Source: Acanthopleura granulata | Lineage: Eukaryota > Mollusca > Polyplacophora > Chitonida > Chitonidae | Reading direction: 5' to 3' | NCBI GenBank assembly: GCA_016165875.1 | Contig: JABBOT010000004.1 | Span: 30,471,866-30,535,865, forward strand | Length of the DNA stretch: 64,000 nucleotides | In this document: piece after piece, positions 50,101 to 62,882 of the stretch | Layout of the letters: each line of letters begins with the position of its first letter | Numbering within the stretch: the first letter of the stretch is position 1 | The notes under the pieces: generated by a model | The model's input: only the letters and a program-made list of their open reading frames with translations | The model's database searches: none | What the model was told of the DNA's origin: nothing | Made by a program: the position numbers and the translations under genes

Positions 50101-53100
50101 AGAAATGAATCCAGTTTAAACAAATGCATGGGATTCCTGTTGGCATCACATAAATAATAGTAACTTTCCACTAAACACTCAACATTGTCCACAAAATAAC
50201 ACTATGGAATGACTATTACATGAATCATTCTATGATATTAAAGCTCTTGGTTTATGAAGATAAACCTTACATTAAGGATAGAGACTTAAACTCTTACCGT
50301 CTTTACTCATTGTACACATGTTTCATCATTCATTGCATTTGATTTTCCTGTTTTGTGGGATAGTGGGGTGATTTGTCAGTACTAGAAAACTCATGCATTT
50401 GTTAAAACTAAATTCATTTCTTGCTCTCATTTCTTTGGGTTTAAAAATAGATTACTGAAATGCTTTCATGTTTGTTTGATTTTATATTGTTCTTATTAAC
50501 ACTTATTTTGAATTTTTATTAACACTAGATGCAACAGATGTTCACAGGTTATGAAATACATGTACATGGACAAATCAATGTCATTTACTTTGCTGTGAAA
50601 ATTGAGATAACGTATTTGAATAATACATGTGTTTTCTGGGTGAACTTCATCAACAGTAGCCTGTTTCAAGTTGAAACTGAAAGAGAGGAAGTATGCAGAG
50701 AGGTGTTTAGATTTAGACTTTAATCGTTTGATTAAGTTATAGTGTTTTCAAACAACATTGCTGGTAGCTTACAAGTATTTATGAGATATCTTGTATTAAA
50801 AGGAAAAGCAGGCATTCTGTATCTATAATTTCTGCATTTCCCTTTTCTGTATTTTCCCATTTTATGCCCAAAACCCCATACTTCCTATATTTTGATTGGG
50901 AGTAGCATGTTGATAGTTTTTTATGTCGTGCATTGACGGATTCACTGATTGTCTCCAAGGTTCATCCATGTCCAGGACGAAAAATATAAACCTAAAGTAT
51001 TTTATTCTTCAACTGTACTACCCCTCCCCTGGCAGGTAGCTTCAACAAATCTTATGTAAGTTAGGAACCATTTTAGAAATTCGGTAGGCTTGTGTAAGGT
51101 TAATCCACAGTAAAAGTTGAATCACTTCAATCCACAGATGCAATATTAGGCCTACCCGTACAAGTATAATCCCTCGTGATGAGTACAGTTTCGTCTTGGG
51201 AAAGTCAATATAAGAGGCAGTCTTCCATCCATGTATGTATTTCGGCATGTAAATTCTATAAATCATGAAACGTAAGAGCTAAATGAGTAGAGCTAAATGC
51301 ATAACCGCCATCATCGGAAAGCAAATGTTTACAGATCAAAGTATCCTCTGCTCTTAAAATGCACATTTACAGTTATATTGGGATATCCGTCAGAGCTTTT
51401 TTTTTCATGGGCTGGTCCTCTGGCTGATACTAGAAAGAGCGACAACAAATAATAGCGTTAGTAGCATTTTTCTGGGAGTGGCTTGTGCGTTTGTGCTCCC
51501 AAATCGCATTGCTGCGGTGTCCAGTTATTTCGACAATGGCTTGTTCATCAACATGCTGCAAATACAATTGCGTCGCAGCTGTTGGCCTCAGTGAGTGCTT
51601 GAAGTGATACCCACCTATCATTGATGTCCGTGTTATCCATGTTTACCCTTCACAGCACTCAACTGAAATGAACTCAGTACTCTACAGGCCCTTTTCTGTG
51701 GGGCTTTGTAAAGAGCTACACTTTTACATATCAGTTTAAACCATCTCTAACTAACTAAGCAGTTTATGAAGCACTACATGTGTCTTAACATCATTGTCTT
51801 AACAAATCCTCTGCACAGTGCAATGGTTATCCTTCAAGTAAGATTACACGAAAAATGCTGCATGTTAACTAGCGCTTTCACATGTTGAAGAAGGTGTGTT
51901 TTCACAATGCCCCTATGCCCACTTTATTAAGGACTCGAAGATACAAAAACTGTACACTCTTGAAAAATAATCCATGGCAGTTCACAATGGCTTCGCACCT
52001 CATGGATTATTATCAATGAATCAACAGTTATTCGTGTTTTATCCACTACACAAGAAGAAATGTGAGAATTAAAATGTGAAAATAAAGTAATGAATCTTAA
52101 TGTTAAAAACACCCATGTTGAGATTATCCAGATATCCTATCATAATTTTAGTCACCAGAATTCGGCCCACAGACATCCACTAGACCCTAACCTTTGGGCT
52201 CGGATAGCTCCTTTAGCGTTGTGACATCCTGGCCAGAAGGACAAATTTGCTTTATATCTGTTTTCGGCCATTATTTTAGTCACCAAATGGTGCCTAAAAT
52301 GCTGCTTTGAGATACCAAGAAATTCCACGTCCTAGTGTGCTGATCGACCCTTGCCTATATTGCTATGATGGTAGTTTTGCTGCACACTTTAGCATGCCAG
52401 AATTATGCCATGTTCCATAGAAGGAACAGTTTATCCTTTATTACTTTAATTTTAAAAGTCACCTTTATACGTCTCTGGTTACCCAAAATGGTCAGGGCTT
52501 CCAAGGTCTAGGGATCCCTGGAGCCTCACCTAATTCCTGTGCTCCAGGTCCACTGTACTCTGTGACATGGCACTGTCACTGATCACCCATTCACATTGGT
52601 TTCTATTAAATAGCTTCATTTTCCTTCAGTCAATTCAAAGTTTCGTTGCAGAAGTCAAAAAGTGGGGAAAGTTATGTTTTAATAGTATGCTTTTAAAAAT
52701 GACTCCATAGAATACTTTATATTGCCTTCAGGTGGCAACCATACATGTACAATTCACCTGATATAAAGCTGAAGAACCTTGTTATCCTCCAGACTTTGTT
52801 TGATTTCTACCTGTTATATCATACATATGGCTGTATTTTTCCTATATTTGCATCCTGGCAAAGTTGAAGGCATGAAGAAGGAAAAATATATTTATGTTTT
52901 GGCCTTGGATCAGATGTTGGTAGTAGCAGTTTTCATCTGAAGTTTCGAGAATAAATAAACATGTTTATCAGCAATCTGTGACCCATCTAAGTTTATTTAT
53001 CTTTACCTCTGTTGAGGTGATAAAAGACCTACTTTGTTGTAACCCAGATGAAAAAAATGTTGATAATTTCTGTTGTTAGACAGTCACATGGGTTTATTAT

Positions 53101-54041
53101 AGCCTGTGTGAGCAAACAAACGAAGCCTCGGAACGGACTGTAATCATAAACACTATTTTATGTTGCCCTTGTCCAATGCAGATAATGGTTTTCTCCCTTG
53201 TTTTTGTTGCCTTTAGTTATTCATGATGGTTTAAGCGGCTAATTGTGGTATGTTCATGGGCATTTAACTTGTGTGTAAGATGAGGCAGTTGGAATATTTG
53301 TATTTGTTATTTATGTATTGATAAACATTCGTGCCAGTTCTCAGTGGTTTGCAGCGTTCTATTACATATTCTATGCTGACCTGTCCTCAAGTGTAAAGTT
53401 GTGTTGATCTTTCTATCATCATTATGACTTGTTTGTCAAGATCTTGCTAAAATTCTGCCATTATGATCCCAGCCATTCCAGTAATTCATTCATTCTTGAC
53501 TGTCGTGGTAAGATTTCGCAGTTTTAATCTATCAAATGCATGTGTCTCTCCTGATGTGTCCTATATATGACTTACGTAGGTTTTGGCTCTGGGCTATAAT
53601 TCGGATAGAAGCGCTCCATTTCCATATTGTCATGTTTTCGGTGCAAACGTCAGAATGGGTTGCATTGTCTGGGAATTTTGTGTTTCACGTAAGGGTAGCA
53701 TGCATATCCATTCTCTGATATAATGGCATGGTTGATGACTTGCTATCATTTTATAGCATGGTGTCATTTAATAAAGTTTGTTTTCAGAAACAGCATAGCA
53801 TACATTTATTGTATACAGGTATTTTGTTGTAAATACCTGCCTAACGTTTAAAAGTAAATTTAATAAAAAGAAATTAAATAAAATAAAAAAAAAAGCTTCA
53901 AAATGAGCTTGACTAAAATGTGTTCATTTTTCTTTTCAGACCGTGTCAATATTGGAACAAAGATTAACAATGACTGAGAATGTTTTACAAGACTGTGTCA
54001 AAAACCAAAGGAAAATCATGGGGCGGACTGTCTCGGACTAA
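38193..54041 (+). CDS. POC1: POC1 centriolar WD40 protein (14 coding exons)
   Basis: Structural protein of centrioles and basal bodies, needed for centriole integrity and ciliogenesis. Exons: 38193-38207, 38527-38620, 39281-39360, 39632-39723, 39943-40051, 41153-41223, 44200-44307, 45057-45172, 45595-45728, 46933-47001, 47290-47421, 48109-48192, 48870-49088, 53940-54041 (TAA). They total 1425 nt, giving 474 residues. Phases agree throughout. Seven WD40 blades cover about residues 15-305, with blade ends MVWNIK, VRLWIP, VKVWTV, VKIWDT, VKIWDI, LKVFDL and VFMWRT. A polar linker spans about 306-420. The POC1-specific C-terminal segment covers about 423-462 and contains '[10 protein letters not shown]' joined to '[13 protein letters not shown]'. 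The length is closer to vertebrate POC1B than to the shorter POC1A. An in-frame ATG at 38151 would add 14 residues. The 38193 start fits the usual short N-terminus better. The last intron is 4.85 kb. Confidence 0.96.
41377..43820. mobile_element. Possible 2.4-kb inverted-repeat element in POC1 intron
   Basis: Two oppositely oriented copies of a roughly 45-bp sequence border this segment. The left reads CACAACCACAACTGCAAAC near 41401-41419 and the right reads GTTTGCAGTTGTGGTTTGTT near 43777-43796. The outer flanks also match (AGACGC blocks, then GGCTAA against TTGGCC). The interior is AT-rich and non-coding. It may be one element or two separate small insertions in opposite orientation. Confidence 0.35.
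45899..46164. repeat. Inverted repeat pair in POC1 intron
   Basis: ATGACATTAATTGGGCCC at 45899-45916 is the inverse, with one mismatch, of GGGCCCAATTCATGTCAT at 46147-46164. The pair overlaps the THAP-like fragment. It could be the ends of a 266-bp insertion. Confidence 0.5.
46051..46243 (+). pseudogene. THAP-like zinc-finger fragment in POC1 intron
   Basis: An open frame in the POC1 intron 45729-46932 contains '[15 protein letters not shown]' and then 'ERSLTLSHL'. This resembles the N-terminal start of THAP DNA-binding domains (MPxxC-x4-C, then S-F-H-x-F-P). The His position is kept but the FP pair is lost, and no rest of a transposase is seen. It ends in TAA at 46243. It is probably a decayed exon of a THAP-bearing DNA transposon or host gene copy. 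The match is short and rests on memory of the family. Confidence 0.3.
47575..47885 (+). mobile_element. SINE with different head but related tail
   Basis: Lies in the POC1 intron 47422-48108. A B-box-like GGTTCAATCCC lies near 47628 and the tail ATTCTTAAGTATGGC then CCCGATCAAATGAATAAG lies near 47843-47880. The body between is unlike the 32104 family. Confidence 0.45.
51430..51621 (-). pseudogene. Crypton-type tyrosine recombinase fragment in POC1 last intron
   Basis: A 63-codon open stretch reads '[19 protein letters not shown]' then '[16 protein letters not shown]'. This matches the C-terminal catalytic part of tyrosine recombinases of the Crypton type, which have an H-x-x-R box, a G-H-R box and then a nucleophilic tyrosine in a context like E-Y-K-R-T. 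The tyrosine position here is histidine (CAC), and a TAA lies in frame 10 codons upstream of the ORF start, so it is a dead remnant. It sits antisense in the POC1 intron 49089-53939. Confidence 0.6.
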
Positions 54042-54610
54042 GTAAAATGGTGCATAACAGGAATGATGAAATGCTCATCATGGACTTTAACATTTGATGC
54101 AGCATGTTTTTACTCAATGGCAGCACATAACACATGCAGTTGCCAGCCAACACTTATATATTCTTCAAGCTCACCACCAAATGTGACCTTGATATTGCGA
54201 CTATTGCATTTTGAGGTACTGAATACATGCACTACAGCATCAGCAAAATTATGATGCAATTTGTAAACCTGTAGTTTGGATCCAAAATGACAAAATTTTT
54301 TCACATGAACCTGTGTTTGTGTAATTAATTCCAAAATGTGAAGAGTGGTACTGTTACTCATATGTATAGTTGAAGAGTGGATATTATTTGTTACAGTGCA
54401 TAGTCGTTTTCTTTCACTGTCTCTACACTTCATAAAGTGTAAAGTATGTATAGTATTTATTAAGGTTTTCAGATTATGAAATTTCGATAATGAAACACAG
54501 GTCACAAGTCAGATTCTACGTTTACCAACTTTTTACCCCTCTGCCAGTTTTTGCCAAAGAGTAGTGTCATGGGAGCAGCGTCTGTCAATCTGTCTGCCCA
54601 TATTCCAGGT

Positions 54611-54957
54611 AAACGCTTGATCTCTAGAAGGGTTTAGCCCAAGTTCACCAAACTTACACTGTACTTAAACTACACTTACACTACACTTTCAGATTGGCGT
54701 GGGGACAAACCCCATTGATTTTCATCGATCTTGGTCTTTTTCTTCAAGGCCATTGGGGTCATTAACTTAAATTTTATGAAAGGCTTGTAAATGCTCTATC
54801 TCTAAAACAGTTCAACCCAAGTTCACCAAACTTAGACCACACTTACACATTGGCATTAGGAAAAAGCCTGTTGATTTTCAGTGACTTGGACCTTTTCCTT
54901 CAAGGTTATTGGGATCAGTTAAGTTAACTTTATTGAAAATCTTATAAATGCTTGACC
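54611..54957. repeat. Two tandem units of about 175 bp after POC1
   Basis: Units at 54611-54788 and 54789-54957 share CCCAAGTTCACCAAACTTA, TTGATTTTCA and CTTCAAGG blocks. They follow the POC1 stop by about 570 bases and may lie in its 3' UTR. Confidence 0.65.
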
Positions 54958-56339
54958 AAAATGTGTACCACACCCACATAATTTTAGGAATGGCTGTTAT
55001 TATACAGAATATCTCTTGGAATATGTATTTATTTGTTATGTTGTACATGTGCTTATGGCCAAGGGGTTTTAAGTGCATTGCATGGTATATTGTAACTTGA
55101 CCATGTGTAGGCCCCCGAAATTCAGACAGAAAGTTTTCGCATGTCTGTGAATTTTGAACTGCATTTTATTGGTTTACCTTTTCTATATAGATCTATAATA
55201 TCAGAATTTAGAATTTAAGATTGTGTAGAAAGGTGGAAAGGTAGAAAGGAAATACAGGCATTAGTATGACGGACTATGTACTCGTGGCCTCTGCTTGTAT
55301 ACATGCAGCTTGTAGGTATGTAGACGTGCGTGGTCCAAAAATATGAAATGACTTTTTTTGTAAACTGTTCTCTCTTAATTGAATGAATTGTTTACTGGTG
55401 GGGCTATTCAAAGATAGCACCAAATGTTTGCATGTAGCTAAATATATGTGAACTATAGTGAGGCTTTCATAACAGTTAATTATGAACCAATTTGTCAACC
55501 TATAAATTTCACTCAAAGTGAGTCAAACAAAACGCATGTACAGTTTTCCACGGGAACGAGGATGATCCAAGGTTATAGTTTTATATTATGTACTTGAAAT
55601 GTAAAGTGGAGTACTATTATACACAGGTAGTGTTGACGTTTTACTGACAAAATATTCCGTCCAAATTTTGTATGTGCTAATGGCAGCGATAAACCCAAAC
55701 CACCCCACCGCCACCACCATCATCGTACATATTAAAGTATGTGGAAATTCGGGTTATTGGTGATAGAAAAACCTGGATATTAATACGCTTTAGCTTTCAT
55801 GGACATTTGCACAGAGTTGGTAACACGTACTATGACATTGAAGTCTTACATTACATGTTATTGAAATATATATGACGCCAGCCTTACCAACTAGTAGCTT
55901 CACCAGCTTTTACAGGTACCTGCATCGTAAATGTGTGGTATCAGACCAGACGTCCTATCCATACTTACAAGAAATGGGGTTTCAAAAAATAGCAGCGAGT
56001 GCATGTACGAAAAATGTTGACGATATAGCAAAGTTAAAGATCTGAATGTTAATCCTCCTTCGCAAATCATGTGATATTTCCTTATCTATTTAAGGTAATG
56101 TTTAATAAATAAAATATAATATAAGTAAATATGTATGCGTGGATGTGTTAGCTTTACAAGGTAACATGAATTACTTCCCCTATGGTAACTATGAATTGTT
56201 AAACTTCGCGGAAGATAAGCTGTTAATGCACTCAGGTTGCATGGATGTGGAAAAAAACCCCAAAACAAATAGACATCTATAATATTACTGTATAATATGC
56301 TGTACGTCCTGCGACTGAAACGTATACGTTTGTTTACTC

Positions 56340-56530
56340 AGGAGCCTATGACCAATGCGGTCCCTGTGAGTTCAAGTCCAGATCATGTTGGCTTCATCTC
56401 CGGTTGTATTTGCATGGGAAGGGTTGCCAGCAAACCGCGGATGTCATGGGTTTTCCCCGGGCACTGCCAGGTTTCCTCGTCGTGCCACCTTGACAACAGC
56501 GTTGACCTACACCGAAACTGTCGTATACTA
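56340..56530 (+). mobile_element. 5'-truncated SINE
   Basis: Begins inside the tRNA-like head (ACCAATGCGGTCCCTGTGAG) and runs through the core (CATGGGTTTTCCCCGGGCAC). The tail is lost or strongly diverged. Confidence 0.6.
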
Positions 56531-56999
56531 ATAAATCTGCTTGTAGATGCTATAATCTAGATGAAAGAAGTGTTGCTTCCATTGACTTCCCAACTTCTAT
56601 AATTAACAAACACATTGCTAATTACCTTCAGCATATACAGTAACGGGGAACAAAATCGAAAGATACCTTATGGTTGACGGCTGGTATGCGAATGTCGGTT
56701 TCGGTGTTTAGGTACAGTAATATACCCTCATCCAAAAGGTTACCTGTTAGAATTCAGCCTCATGCAGTCACTGTTTCCCTGAGTTTTGTCTAGTTTCCTC
56801 CTCATGCACAAGCGATCGACCATAAAGGTGCACAAGTTTTGATCGGCTCTGTAATCTGACATTCATGATTAAAAAGGTTTATTTGTAGCTTGTATAGTAT
56901 AAACTGAGGCCTACTGTATAGGAAGTCCAGTTAAATGTGATTCAAATGATCATTTTGTTTTTATACGCACGCTGTCGAAGAAATCGGACGTGTTATGTT

Positions 57000-57320
57000 A
57001 TGGCGTTATTCGTCCGTCTATCTGTATGTCTGTCTGTCCGTCTGTCCGCACCTCTTGTCTAGGTCATAAGTTTTTAATGACAACTTTGTAAAAGCTTATA
57101 CTTTGTATAAATGTTCCTTAGGCCGGGAGGGTGTGTTATGACCTTGATCCAAGGTCATTTATGCCTACGGGTTATGTCATGGCCTCCACCTCTGCCGATT
57201 TCTCTTGTCTGTTCCCTTGTACGCATGATGTTCTCCAGGCCATATCTTCTCCGGAACTTACCTTTCTCACAAACGTGACAAATGTTCCTTACACCTAGGG
57301 CCTGTATCATAACCGTCACC
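57000..57320. repeat. Diverged dispersed repeat with CTGTCTGTCCGTCTGTC start
   Basis: Starts with a CTGT/CCGT-rich tract and contains two related blocks ending AAATGTTCCTTA, plus the perfect inverted pair TGACCTTG and CAAGGTCA. It is non-coding. Its repeat status is inferred from internal similarity only. Confidence 0.4.
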
Positions 57321-57867
57321 TCTTCATTTGCTGCTCCATTAGAGGTACCAAACCAATAACTTGCTGCCGGCGTATGAAGCGCCCATTTACCGGAGCCCTA
57401 TTTTTTTAGGATGCACTGCATAGTAGATGAAGCATATTTTAAGTCATGTAAACCACGATATTGGGACTTCCTTTACGAAAAAGCCGCCAGATGTCCTCGA
57501 TATGCAATTGTCTTTACTCGATGAACCATTTCGTTTCCTGTGTCAAATATACATGTATATAATATAGATAATTGCATTCCACCATCTGCTTGTATGTCAC
57601 TATACAATATGATCGCCTTATCCCCCCCACCCTGCACTGACGTTATATAGTCTGGCTGAACTGTCACATTTGCTTTTGTATTATAGAAAAGATTGGTAAA
57701 TTTGCTAGATTAAAAACTGCATGAAATTGCCCCTGATCATGCATGATGTGTAATACTTAGCGTGGAACCGTTACAGTACTGTAAATATATGGATTCTCAA
57801 CTTACAACATCTCGGCAAGACATCAATAACAAAAATATAATATAACTCGCATACAGTGTAAGGTGGT

Positions 57868-57902
57868 TTTTGTTTTTTTTTTTGTTTTTTTTTTTTTTTT
57901 TT
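57868..57902. repeat. T-rich low-complexity run
   Basis: Long T runs broken by single G residues. May be a reverse-oriented poly-A tail of an old retroelement. Confidence 0.7.
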
Positions 57903-58070
57903 TCGCGTGTTCATCGTGACTTGGTTTTGTCTGTATCGAAATTGGGAAACACTAAAAGCAAAATGCAGACCTAACTATATAATCGGCCACACGAACATCA
58001 TCTACTGTTTCGCATGAGAAAGAATACACGGTATACATGTAGTATAGGATTACATATAGTATATAATCCG

Positions 58071-58304
58071 TCATTCCTCGACGGATTTAACGGAAGATTT
58101 TTTAAGGGTAGGCCCGATCTGTTTCAGGCCAGCTTTCTTTAACTGCTTGCAAGTCCCTTTTATGACCAGCGATTTATAATGTTCTCTTCTACAAAGCTCA
58201 GTCAGGTCACATGCATGAGGATTATACATGTATAGGTTTCTTAAAACCTGAATGGTGATAGTGCCATCATGTGATCTACCATGCAGCAGGTAGATAACAT
58301 GGAC
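58071..58304 (-). CDS. Putative terminal exon of an unrecognised gene, SOCS-box-like C-terminus
   Basis: On the - strand, an acceptor (TTATCAACAG) at 58305 opens a phase-0 exon of 77 codons ending in TGA at 58071. The protein contains 'NPHACDLTELCRREHYKSLV' followed by a Lys-rich end, 'LKKSSVKSVEE'. The 'DLTELCRR' stretch recalls the start of a SOCS box, as in ankyrin/SOCS proteins, and the preceding 'VHVIYLLHG' could be the end of a helical repeat. No further exon could be found at higher coordinates, so the rest of the gene, if real, lies beyond long introns or outside the window. It may also be a chance open frame. Confidence 0.33.
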   Translation of the reverse strand, partial: VHVIYLLHGRSHDGTITIQVLRNLYMYNPHACDLTELCRREHYKSLVIKGTCKQLKKAGLKQIGPTLKKSSVKSVEE

Positions 58305-61300
58305 CTGTTGATAACAAATTATTTGACAATCGCATGCATTTCGGTGCAAGTATATGTAAATATATATGTTGATGAATGAATTGTGAGCATGGCATTTGCA
58401 CAGCCTTTTACAAAAGGCCCTTTGTGGTGGTAATGTTCGTATTGTGGCATGTGTTGGATACATTCCAGGATCATAAGATTTGAACACTGGATATACGCCT
58501 ACACTGAATTTTAAACATAAATCCGGCTATAAAGTTTTCTTCCTCAAAGCTTTTTGGAAGTGAATTACCATATACTAACTTATATCAGCCGGGCGTCTGT
58601 TTAATGTGAATGGGTGAGGCATTGTGTCAAGAGTCTTCGCCATGTCGTTTAATGCAGTGAGACAGCATTCTAACCAGGTCGACAATGGGTCCGGTCAGTT
58701 ATAAGGAAGCACCGTCGTGATCGAAAAGCGACATTAAAACCCATATAAACCAATAAACACACCACGTGTTGTATACATCGCTACGTGATATAATATAGTG
58801 TTCCACAGACGCTGCATTATAGACATGGATTGCTCTATACGCATAGAAGACATGCTCTGTCGTGCTATGACCGAAATCTGAATTTTACGAGTGACATAAA
58901 AGGAAAACAAACAAGAAAGTAAAACATGACAGCTAAACTGGACATAGAAAATGTCATCTTGACCTTCGTGTATACTGCAGAACACCAACAGGTGAAGCAA
59001 ACAGGCAAAAATACGTGCGGGACTGTATAGTAGGCTCACCATGTGGTGTAAACAGCATGTGAAGATTCAGTGTAGCGAAATGAAATAAGAATCTTCCAGA
59101 TTCAAAACTACATATAACTATCTGTTGTTCACGTGTGTGTAATTGGTATACGTACAATATGTACAATGTGCTGGGGAAAGTGTATGAAAACTATAAACCC
59201 TGTTCCTTGGTTAATCTATAGGTTCATTCAAATGAGGCCTGTACTTGTTTAAGGCCACTTTCAAGCTCATCTGGCACATCTCGATTTTACTTGAATGTCG
59301 TAATTTGTATGAAATATCGCCCCGTGCATGTCTTATTCAATGGTCGCACGCGACTGGCCATTAACTGATGTACAAAGCATGTGAATTAATACGTGTACAT
59401 ATCGATCGATTGTAAATGTATCACAGCAGAAGATCCCAGCCATATTGACTTGTCGAAGGAGTTACTTCCCTTACCTCGGGCAGCTTTAGGCGTTATGGCT
59501 CGATGAAGTGTAGCTGTTTTATATACGATGATTGTACATGTTCCTTATTAAGCTATGTTACAAATATGAATGAAAAAACTTATTTTTCAAAAACTGCTTT
59601 AAATGAAATAATATTTGAGTTTTGTCCAAAAACCTCTTAGTCTTCTTATAATCAAAGGCCAAGCATTGTTTAACCATGGGCCCACAATATGTGCCCAAGT
59701 CAAATGTTTTGTACGCAAATCGGACATTTTGTGTTTGAGCTTAATAGACTTCGGAAGTGTGCCGGTGAGGTCGTCCCTCCGATTGATATCACCTATATGC
59801 ATGGCACATATGCATTTTGGTATACAGTGAACTACAATAGATTCCATTTCATGTCACTTTATTTTACATGAAAATACAGTTAGGGCGATGTCTATGCAAA
59901 GTTTTAGATACTTTGTAACATTGACCAATCCTTGAAGACGAGGTTAATATTATTGCTGATGTAACGTGCGAAAGTCAAAGTAAGAAAATAATTTTGTTGT
60001 TAGTATCGCTAGACCTACCCCATCACTTCATTGCCGGACGACGCTGATGTCGCTCTCGTAATGTGTGTGGCATGCACATTAGCACAGTCAAAGATAAAGT
60101 CATGATTGCCTCAAATTCCTGCGAAGGGGACGATGTCTTGTTTCATCAGATCCGGCGGCAGCTACCATTGGCTGATGACCGAACGGAATCAGTCGTAACA
60201 CAGGATGTGTATACAGAGCGGCACTGTCATATATATATACCCAGCGCGTTATTGTGTAGACATCATTCATAATTTTGTATTTTTGCATTACAAATGTCTC
60301 CTCGTGTTTGAAAAAGTCGTTATTTCATCATGAATTGCATTTTTTTTCAACTGTCCAAACCGGAGCTCTTCTTTCAGCGTGAATACATTGTTAGCAACAA
60401 AAAACACAAATATATAGATTGCTAAAAAACACACACATCCGGTCGTTCCTATTTATTTCCAAACTGAAATAAAGAACTAAATAATCTAATTTCTCCTCTC
60501 TATATATATATATTTCAAACAGCTAAATGACCAGACTAATAAATTTCTGAAGCAATTAATGAGCACTGGAATAATAAGAATTTCAATATGTAAATATATT
60601 TATAAGCTATCTCGATCGTCGCACACTGTACCCCACGGACCCTACTATCAATATTCCCACTGAATCTGTGACCCAAACATCAAAACATGGTGTTTTCATA
60701 ATGCTGTACTTAAATGATGACGCCTGTGTATAGGCCTATATGTAGGCCTAGGTGTCGACACAACTATGATGTTATCTGTACATTTATACACAGTATATAG
60801 TTATGTACAAATTTTGGTTTAGCCACATATATATGTCCAGTATATGACTATTTCACCACGGAGTGACAACATATCGGTGAACAGATCGTAAACATGTCCG
60901 AAAAGTACAGACAAGTGTGTATTTACAACATACCATCATAAAAAATACTTGGCTAGAAGCCCGTATAATGCATGCTGATGCCTACATTCATGGGTTATAT
61001 ATCAAGCTATATTGTATATTTGGAATGTACATGTTCATACATGCATCGCCTTTAGACCGTGTAAAAGCTATGGCTGACCTATTTGGAGCAGTCATGTACA
61101 TGATGTTTGAACTATATATAGACATACCCAGCCTATTTCACCCACACGTTTAGCCTATATACGCTGTACATTGATATTAAATGAACGCTGTGGAATCTAG
61201 AATACTGACAGCTTTTCCCTACGTTCCAGTGAACCGTTACATGTTTGTGTTGGAAGTTTATTTATTTATTTATTCTATATATAGGTGTTTATTCACATTA

Positions 61301-62802
61301 GGGGCTCAATTGTGCGGTATAGCCGTGTGGGACGCGGGAATTTCTACTAGTTTGCTGTACATTAAATAGACGAAATATGGAAGGTTGCAAGGCTTCGTCA
61401 ACAGGCTAGTTCACCTGTGAAGCGATGGTTCCCATCACTGGATCGAGTCCAGCTTTCGATCACATTTCAAGTTCGAACGCCTACAGGCTATCCAAGTGTA
61501 TACAATATGTAGATGTTTCTCCGTAATGCTTTAATTTGTAGACTTAATGTCAGTGACACTAATGAAGTGCCTAGCCGTGGACACAACCTCATGTGAACAG
61601 GATGGCAGACATTCTTAAGTACGTATAGGGAGTGTAAATTTAAGGAACTTGGCGTGAACAGTTGATGTAGTACGATAAACGGAATACATATAGCTATTAA
61701 TTTGCATTTTATCCACCAGTGTTTGTATTCGTTAAGGGTCAGTATAAAGTCTCTATGGGTTTCATTCAGAATCATTAAATACAGAGAAATGCGTTGGTGA
61801 GGGTCTACAGGAGGTCTCCAACATCTGGGAGGGTCAAGACGGGGCGAAGTGTTAATTCTTAATGATTGAACGCCGTCATGCATGATGAAGAACATTCTGT
61901 AGTGAAACTACCTTTGATTTCAGACTTCCTTACGCCTAGAGGGATTTCATTTCATCTGTGTTGTAGTGAGATTTACCCTCTTTCCCATCGACGACGAACA
62001 TGGCTGTCATATTTGACGATAAATGTGTCTGCATCATAACAGTTGTTTGAAAGCGAATATATGAATTTAGTTAAACTTTGTGTATGTAGATAGACAAAAG
62101 CAGCCGATTTGCATATATAAACGTCTTTTAAAAGAACTTTTATTACACCTTTGTTAAAACCAAGATGTGTTGTACATAGGCCTACACATATAGACATGTT
62201 ATATATATCCGTGTACTCCAATGTTCTTTTTGTTCCTTTTGTTGAAAGACACACTTCAAAATATCTTCCATTAAACGCATTATTTGAGGGATCACGTATT
62301 GCTTTTCGTCTATCCAACACACTAATCCGTTCCTGGTAACGGAAAATCAATAGTCAGGAAATGATTAACCCGTAAAGTTTTTGAACACGGATTTAAACAC
62401 CATATATGCAATCAATCAAATTGCTAATTTAAAACAGGATCTCTCCCGAAATTCTTTGCTAATCCATACTGAAATTGCTTTGAGGCAGGTATAGAAATTT
62501 TTTAAAAAAAACCTTTTAATAAATATATTCGATGTATTATCAGATACGCATCTGATTAAATGTATAGTATGACGCACTCTGTTTTGCAACTGCAGAATGG
62601 AGAATGTTTTATCACAAGTTCTAATTGTTTGAAAAATAATAACTGCTTCTTGAAGGTATAGATTGTATATATTCAACACTAAGTCTGTTTCTTGAATGAG
62701 GGTTAAGAACTCTTTGCCACGGCAAGCTGTAGTACTATAATATATAGTATTTCAATGAAACGAGAAATGGAAGTCCAAAATTATTATGTGTAGCTTGTTG
62801 GC

Positions 62803-62882
<80 letters not shown>

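Noticed and set aside
59599..59847. Overlapping ORFs on both strands
   Set aside because: Mutually antisense, no domain, no splice sites. Probably chance.
61488..61895. 135-residue - strand ORF
   Set aside because: No recognisable domain, no clear splice context. Looks like a chance frame.
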